NCBI GenBank assembly: GCA_035560795.1
Contig: DATMYV010000038.1
Location: 45,262 to 109,261, forward strand
DNA length: 64,000 nucleotides
Reading direction: 5' to 3'
Source: Longilinea sp035560795
Lineage (GTDB): Bacteria; Chloroflexota; Anaerolineae; Anaerolineales; Anaerolineaceae
The position numbers and the translations under genes were made by a program. Of the stretch, positions 59,953-64,000 are shown piece after piece (within the stretch, counting starts at the first letter, position 1; each line of letters opens with the position of its first letter). A model generated the notes under the pieces. The model made no database searches and was not told the origin of the DNA. It saw only the letters and a program-made list of their open reading frames with translations.

Positions 59953-60762
59953 TTACGACACCGCAGAAACATCACGGCGAAGGTACAACCAGTAGCTTGC
60001 TGCCAGGGCAATCAATGTGACTATCACATTGATGAGAACCAACGGCATGTTATAAGCGCCGTTCTGAACGATGTAAGTCGGGTCTAGGTGTTTGAACGGG
60101 GTAATGTATTCGAGTTTCACATCTTTGAACACGCCGCTAAAAGCATTGACAATGTATGACCCAAAAGCCAGGCCGAGGGAATATGGCGTTACGCTGCGGA
60201 TGCGTTTGACCAGTTGTGAAATGACGAGGCCAACGCACAAGAAAAAGAGCTGGAAAATAATGATGCTAAGCAATACCTTGATCAACGTGGAGGACTCATA
60301 ATCATTTCCGTTGCGAAAAAGATTGATCGCCACGAAACTGCTCACCCACACAACCAGATTGGTCAGGGTCAGGCAGGCCAAGGCTGCCAGAAGTTTGCTG
60401 GTTAATACTTGAGCACGGCTGACCGGTTTGCTAAGCAGGAAATCAGCTGTCATTTCATTTTCCTCAATCGAGACCAGGCCAAATCCATAATTGCTGGCCT
60501 GAATCGCCAGACAAAGTTGGACGAACAGGAAAATGAAACCGTAAAACCCTAAAACAGTGGAGAGGTCCATATTTTCCATACTGAAGGCCGCCCGTAATGC
60601 AGGTGGAAATTTCGCCAATGCTTCATTCATCAATTTGGCGTCGGCTGAGAATGCTGGAAATATTGAGAAAAAGAAAACGATGAGGAAGGTCAAAGCAACC
60701 GACCAGATGACCACCGATTTGAGGCGGGAGCGGAATTCGTGTCGGAAAATGTTAATATTCAT
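59953..60762 (-). CDS. ABC-2 transporter permease, first
   Basis: 269 residues with six membrane helices. SIEENEMTADFLLSKPVSRAQVLTSKLLAAL is the coupling loop of the family, closely similar to that in the next gene, so the two permeases are paralogues. GGGG lies just upstream of the ATG. The gap to the ATPase upstream is nine bases and to the next permease eleven. Confidence 0.85.
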   Translation of the reverse strand: MNINIFRHEFRSRLKSVVIWSVALTFLIVFFFSIFPAFSADAKLMNEALAKFPPALRAAFSMENMDLSTVLGFYGFIFLFVQLCLAIQASNYGFGLVSIEENEMTADFLLSKPVSRAQVLTSKLLAALACLTLTNLVVWVSSFVAINLFRNGNDYESSTLIKVLLSIIIFQLFFLCVGLVISQLVKRIRSVTPYSLGLAFGSYIVNAFSGVFKDVKLEYITPFKHLDPTYIVQNGAYNMPLVLINVIVTLIALAASYWLYLRRDVSAVS

Positions 60763-60771
60763 ATTCCCCGC

Positions 60772-61644
60772 CTATTCGTAGTAGTGCATAAAAATTTCTT
60801 CCAGCGTCGGTTCTTCGATGGTCACATCGGCGACTTGAATGCCGCTCAACTTCTTCAGAACAGTATTGATATCGCCTTTGAAGAAGAAATGCACCATGTG
60901 GTCTTCCGTCTGCAAATTGGTCACCCCTGGCAGTTCAAAATCAGCCATGTTCAACCCATCTGCCGTCACGCTGACCTTTTTATAATTATTTTGCTGCAAG
61001 GCGCGGATATTGGAGATCTCGACGATCTTTCCCTCGCGTATGATGCCGACCCGAGTGCACAACCGCTGCACCTCGCCCAAGATATGCGAGGAGAAGAAGA
61101 CCGTAACACCGCGGGCATTCTCTTCCCGAATTAAGTCGAAGAATTTGTGCTGCATGAGCGGGTCAAGACCAGCCGTTGGTTCATCCAGGAACAGCAGTTT
61201 TGGACTGTGCAGCAATCCCTGGACAATCCCCACTTTCTTTTTGTTGCCGTATGAAAGATCGCTGATGCGGCGGTTCAGATCCAGTTCCATTAATTCGGAC
61301 AACTCTTTCATCCGCTTTGTGCTATCGCCTTTGTAGAAGCTGGCTGAATACTTTAACAGGTCAATGACTTTCATGCCTTCATAATAAAAGACATCCGAAG
61401 GCAGGTAGCCAATATGCTGGCGGATTTCGGGACCGTGCGTTACCACATCTTTGCCGAAAACCATTGCACTGCCGCTTGTTGGATGAATTAATGACAAAAG
61501 CAGGCGAATGGTGGTCGATTTCCCGGCTCCGTTGGGTCCAATAAAACCGAAGATCTCACCTTCCACCTCGGTAAAAGAGACGTCCACGATACCGCGCGAT
61601 TTTCCATAATACTTCGTCAGGTGATCCACTTCGATAATGTTCAT
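60772..61644 (-). CDS. ABC-2 transporter ATP-binding protein
   Basis: 290 residues from the ATG at 61644, with AAGGAG eight bases upstream; the frame is open to 61683 but this would run into the leader terminator. Walker A GPNGAGKST, Q-loop region IGYLPSDVFYYEG, signature LSYGNKKKVGI, Walker B LLFLDEPTAGLDP and the switch His in SSHILGEV are present. The signature is LSYGN rather than LSGGQ, a common variant in the CcmA/YhaQ-like group. It energises the two permeases downstream. A predicted attenuator lies in its leader. Confidence 0.92.
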   Translation of the reverse strand: MNIIEVDHLTKYYGKSRGIVDVSFTEVEGEIFGFIGPNGAGKSTTIRLLLSLIHPTSGSAMVFGKDVVTHGPEIRQHIGYLPSDVFYYEGMKVIDLLKYSASFYKGDSTKRMKELSELMELDLNRRISDLSYGNKKKVGIVQGLLHSPKLLFLDEPTAGLDPLMQHKFFDLIREENARGVTVFFSSHILGEVQRLCTRVGIIREGKIVEISNIRALQQNNYKKVSVTADGLNMADFELPGVTNLQTEDHMVHFFFKGDINTVLKKLSGIQVADVTIEEPTLEEIFMHYYE

Positions 61645-61661
61645 AGGGTCGCTCCTTGGCA

Positions 61662-61690
61662 GAAAAAAAAGACAACACCCCACGGATCGC
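61662..61690 (-). terminator. Leader terminator (attenuator) of the ABC-2 operon
   Basis: On the minus strand ACAACCCC and GGGGTGTTGT pair with a short bulge around GCGATCCGT, followed by CTTTTTTTT, and the ribosome site of the ABC ATPase follows 4-8 bases later. A terminator between promoter and gene is the pattern of transcription attenuation. Confidence 0.7.
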
Positions 61691-61772
61691 GGGGTTGTAT
61701 GGTCTAAATGAATTTGAAAGCCAAAATAAGACTTGGATGATTCGGAAATAACCCATTGAATCCGATTTAATC

Positions 61773-61800
61773 AGTGTATACGAATGGCACAAAAAGTCAA
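61773..61800 (-). promoter_or_regulatory. Promoter of the ABC-2 operon
   Basis: On the minus strand TTGACT (61800-61795), a 16-base spacer and TACACT (61778-61773). It predicts a leader of about 120 bases that contains the terminator at 61662-61690. Confidence 0.5.
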
Positions 61801-61921
61801 CTCATTCGGAAGGATTTCGGGCATCATTGTTAATGCTTAAAAATGTTTGTAACAATTGTTATTGAATTAACCGTAAATGGGAAACTCTGGGAAAAACCGT
61901 TTGTCCATTGAGGTGAAATAG

Positions 61922-61954
61922 TAAAAGGCGGTTGTTGGACAGCCAACAACCGCC
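61922..61954 (-). terminator. Terminator of the DUF4097-SHOCT pair
   Basis: GGCGGTTGTTGG (61927-61938) pairs perfectly with CCAACAACCGCC (61943-61954) around ACAG. On the minus strand TTTTACTATTT follows. Confidence 0.9.
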
Positions 61955-61976
61955 AGAGTATATAAACCCAACCTGG

Positions 61977-62606
61977 TCACCCGATAAAAATTTCTACTTC
62001 CTCGTCTTCTTTTTCCGTGACATGAATGTGAATGGGTTCATCTGTTCTTAAGACTTCATTGATCATCAGGATGGACTCTTGCTGCTCTTTGACATTCGCT
62101 GGAATATATTTATTAAAGGTGGTAAATATCCATGGCAGAATTCCAAGCGGAAGAGGCACGCTGATGGAAACCCGTTGGATGCGGCCACCCTTGTTATCGC
62201 GTACGCGCACATGCACCCACTTCATATTCCAGAAGGCAAATATGCCCAGCACGCCAATCAGAAAAGGAATCCAGGACAGCCAGAAACCCCAACCGAAACC
62301 ACCCGTGCGGTAGCCTTGATAAATCCATAATGCAGCGAATCCCGTCAAAATCAGGAACAATGTTAAGGGAATCCAATTCCAGCGCCGCCAGGATTTTAGC
62401 CTTGCCATTTCATCCTCATTCAATTCAGGCTGCGCTTCCGGATCAGTACCGGTAGCCATTTCACCTTTCCGTTGGAGTTCCGGCATTATCACCTCTACCT
62501 GGGCCGGTTGCGCCGCTTCCAATTCAGCCAAAAGACGATTTCCCTCATCCACGCTCAATTCGCCGCGGGCTACCTGGTTGAGAATTTCAATCTTATCAGT
62601 GCTCAT
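61977..62606 (-). CDS. SHOCT-like two-helix membrane protein
   Basis: 209 residues. The first 30 (DKIEILNQVARGELSVDEGNRLL) form a short helix-turn-helix of the SHOCT-like kind, as in the last 30 residues of the neighbouring DUF4097 protein. Two membrane helices lie at about 76-94 and 104-125 and a polar C-terminal domain of about 80 residues follows (VHVRVRDNKGGRIQRVSISVPL). GGAG precedes the ATG. The function is unknown; co-transcription with the DUF4097 gene, 41 bases upstream, suggests a joint role at the membrane. Confidence 0.65.
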   Translation of the reverse strand: MSTDKIEILNQVARGELSVDEGNRLLAELEAAQPAQVEVIMPELQRKGEMATGTDPEAQPELNEDEMARLKSWRRWNWIPLTLFLILTGFAALWIYQGYRTGGFGWGFWLSWIPFLIGVLGIFAFWNMKWVHVRVRDNKGGRIQRVSISVPLPLGILPWIFTTFNKYIPANVKEQQESILMINEVLRTDEPIHIHVTEKEDEEVEIFIG

Positions 62607-62647
62607 CCGATATCTCCTTCGACTTTACCCATCTGTCATTCATGATT

Positions 62648-63949
62648 TTACAGGGTTTTACCTTCCAAGGTATCCAGGAGGTTGATAGCCTCCTCCGCTG
62701 AAATTTTATGGTCTTGCAGCATCTGCAAAATCAACTTGCGTTCTTCATCACTCACCTTGCCCTGGCGGTTTCCAGGTTCAGAAGCTGGCGCAGGTTGTGC
62801 AGGTGCAGTCGGCGAGGTTCCGGGCCAATCTTGAAATCGGTCTTTCATATGCATCCGAAATCCCCGCGACCACTTGCGATCATCCATCCTGTGCATCTCA
62901 GCCTGAATGCGGTCCTCGATTCGCCGGGACGCCTCTTCCGCCCGATCGGTAGCTTTTTGTACGGCGTCTTGTACGGTTTGGGAAATGGCATCCACATCCA
63001 CTTTCACTCCACCAAATTCGAAGTGACCTGCACCCTGGTGGTTTTCTAAATCGCCATCGCTGACCACCACATCGCCGCCGGCAGTAATTTGGATGGGTAC
63101 TCTCCCGTCGCCGAGTGAAAAATCAAAGTTAAACATTTCAACGCGCTCATTCCAGCCGCCCACCCGCATCAAGATATCGCTGCCACCGCTGCTGATATGC
63201 ATTTTAGCACTCGCATGCGGCGGTAGCCTTAAGTTGACATCTCCACCTGCACTCAAGGTGACAGCCTCGCCGGTCAGATCCTCAAACCGAAGTCTGAGAT
63301 CGCCGCCGGTCATGGCTTTCACGCCGCCCTGTTTAACTCTAAGGTTCAGGTCGCCGCCGACCGTGAGGGCAGCAATTTTCGCGTTTAAGTCTGCGCCGTT
63401 TAAATCTCCACCGATATTGGCCACCGAAAACTCACCGCTCACGTTCCGCGCATTGCAATCTCCGCCAATGTTGATTAATTCAAGCGAACCCAAAGAATCG
63501 GCGTCCAGGTCACCGCCGACACTCGCGATCCTGACAGCGCCGTCAATTCTCTGCAATGAACAATCTCCGCCGATTGATTTGACATCCATGGATGAAACCT
63601 TCTTTGCATCAAGATCGCCGCCCACCCCATCCACACTTGTATCAGCTATGTTATTGAGGTCAAGATCACCGCCAACGCCGACCACGGCAAGCAAGCCGGT
63701 AAGGTTTTCAATATCAGCATCACCCTCGACCTTTTTTACCGTAACCTGAATACTGCCAGGAATCCAGACATCAAGGTCTGAACGGGATTCGATGATCAGG
63801 TAATCACCCTCTGTCCTGGTCTGAAGATCACCCTCACGGGAAACCGTGATTGCCACTTCAGGTTTGTCCCAACCGTGAAGCTCCAAATCACGATCGGTAG
63901 AAAGTTCAATCTGTTTTTCAGTGGTAATTGAAATCGTTTGAGAATACAT
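62648..63949 (-). CDS. DUF4097-like beta-solenoid protein with GGD repeats
   Basis: 433 residues. The middle of the protein has regular GGD motifs at residues 93, 110, 127, 145, 162, 180, 198, 215 and 235, that is every 17-18 residues (20 at the end), with the pattern hydrophobic-x-GGDLx-hydrophobic. This is the repeat of a beta-solenoid as found in DUF4097 proteins. The C-terminal third is helical and charged (VQDAVQKATDRAEEASRRIEDR) and ends in a SHOCT-like unit (DEERKLILQMLQDHKISAEEAINLL). No signal peptide. AGGAG lies about eight bases before the ATG. It and the downstream membrane protein form one unit. Confidence 0.75.
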   Translation of the reverse strand: MYSQTISITTEKQIELSTDRDLELHGWDKPEVAITVSREGDLQTRTEGDYLIIESRSDLDVWIPGSIQVTVKKVEGDADIENLTGLLAVVGVGGDLDLNNIADTSVDGVGGDLDAKKVSSMDVKSIGGDCSLQRIDGAVRIASVGGDLDADSLGSLELINIGGDCNARNVSGEFSVANIGGDLNGADLNAKIAALTVGGDLNLRVKQGGVKAMTGGDLRLRFEDLTGEAVTLSAGGDVNLRLPPHASAKMHISSGGSDILMRVGGWNERVEMFNFDFSLGDGRVPIQITAGGDVVVSDGDLENHQGAGHFEFGGVKVDVDAISQTVQDAVQKATDRAEEASRRIEDRIQAEMHRMDDRKWSRGFRMHMKDRFQDWPGTSPTAPAQPAPASEPGNRQGKVSDEERKLILQMLQDHKISAEEAINLLDTLEGKTL

Positions 63950-64000
63950 TTTTACATCTCCTAGTTGTACGAATATCTTCTACTGAAATTAGTATAACGT

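Noticed and set aside
62648..63949. GGDEF-type cyclase because of the many GGD motifs
   Set aside because: The motifs recur every 17-18 residues and never form GGDEF; they are solenoid turns.
1..64000. CRISPR arrays, insertion sequences, prophage, rRNA or tRNA genes
   Set aside because: None seen: no spaced direct repeats, no transposase or integrase, no rRNA- or tRNA-like folds.

Overview
The window looks like a chromosomal stretch from an Anaerolineae-type member of the Chloroflexota. This is inferred from gene content and protein style (bi-domain oxidoreductase/heparinase cluster, CruF-like carotenoid gene, F-ATPase b subunit carrying a delta C-terminal domain, membrane-arm complex I cluster with two NuoM), not from a marker-gene search. 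Base composition is close to balanced, genes are densely packed with many 4-base ATGA overlaps, and I see no rRNA, tRNA, insertion sequence, prophage or CRISPR array.

Layout. 1-6.1 kb: the 3' part of a transglutaminase-like membrane protein, an M20 peptidase and PfkB-type sugar kinase pair, two small membrane proteins and a malic enzyme. 6.1-10 kb: a 590-base gene-poor interval, recX-rny, and an M29 aminopeptidase. 10.1-16.3 kb: a surface-polysaccharide cluster (bi-domain oxidoreductase, hydrolase, heparinase-like protein, GT4 glycosyltransferase) that overlaps phoB. 16.2-23.8 kb: the complete phosphate system phoB-phoR, a Pho box, pstSCAB-phoU. 23.8-27 kb: a separately promoted cassette of two thymidylate-kinase-like proteins, a CHAD protein and a stand-alone HD domain of the exopolyphosphatase C-terminal type. 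27-34.9 kb: CruF-like protein, PIG-L deacetylase, MoeB-rhodanese, a DHH-CBS-tRNA-nucleotidyltransferase fusion, an acetyltransferase, a lipoprotein, a methyltransferase and a membrane-anchored thioredoxin whose first redox cysteine codon is an in-frame TGA. 35-45 kb: EF-G-like factor, GT87 membrane protein, MazG-like and LOG-family proteins, proS, rpsO, pnp. 44.9-58.1 kb, all leftward: murE, the Fo part of an ATP synthase and nuoA-H-J-K-L-M-M-N. 58.3-64 kb: a membrane protein, an ABC-2 transporter with an attenuator-like leader, and two proteins tied to a beta-solenoid DUF4097-like fold.

How the parts fit. PhoB/PhoR should drive pstSCAB-phoU through the Pho box at 18801-18818. The neighbouring CHAD/HD/kinase cassette suggests a phosphate-storage or polyphosphate function next to phosphate import. 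The complex I membrane subunits and the Fo sector lie head to tail, but the peripheral arm of complex I and the F1 sector are not in this window, so both machines must be completed from elsewhere.

The most notable item is the probable selenoprotein at 34411-34899. The TGA falls exactly on the first position of a thioredoxin CxxC motif (UxxC), the reading frame continues through a full thioredoxin fold including the cis-proline, and a 6-bp hairpin with a GUG loop lies 21 bases downstream of the TGA, the geometry of a bacterial SECIS. If one accepts this, the two open stretches usually annotated there are a single gene.
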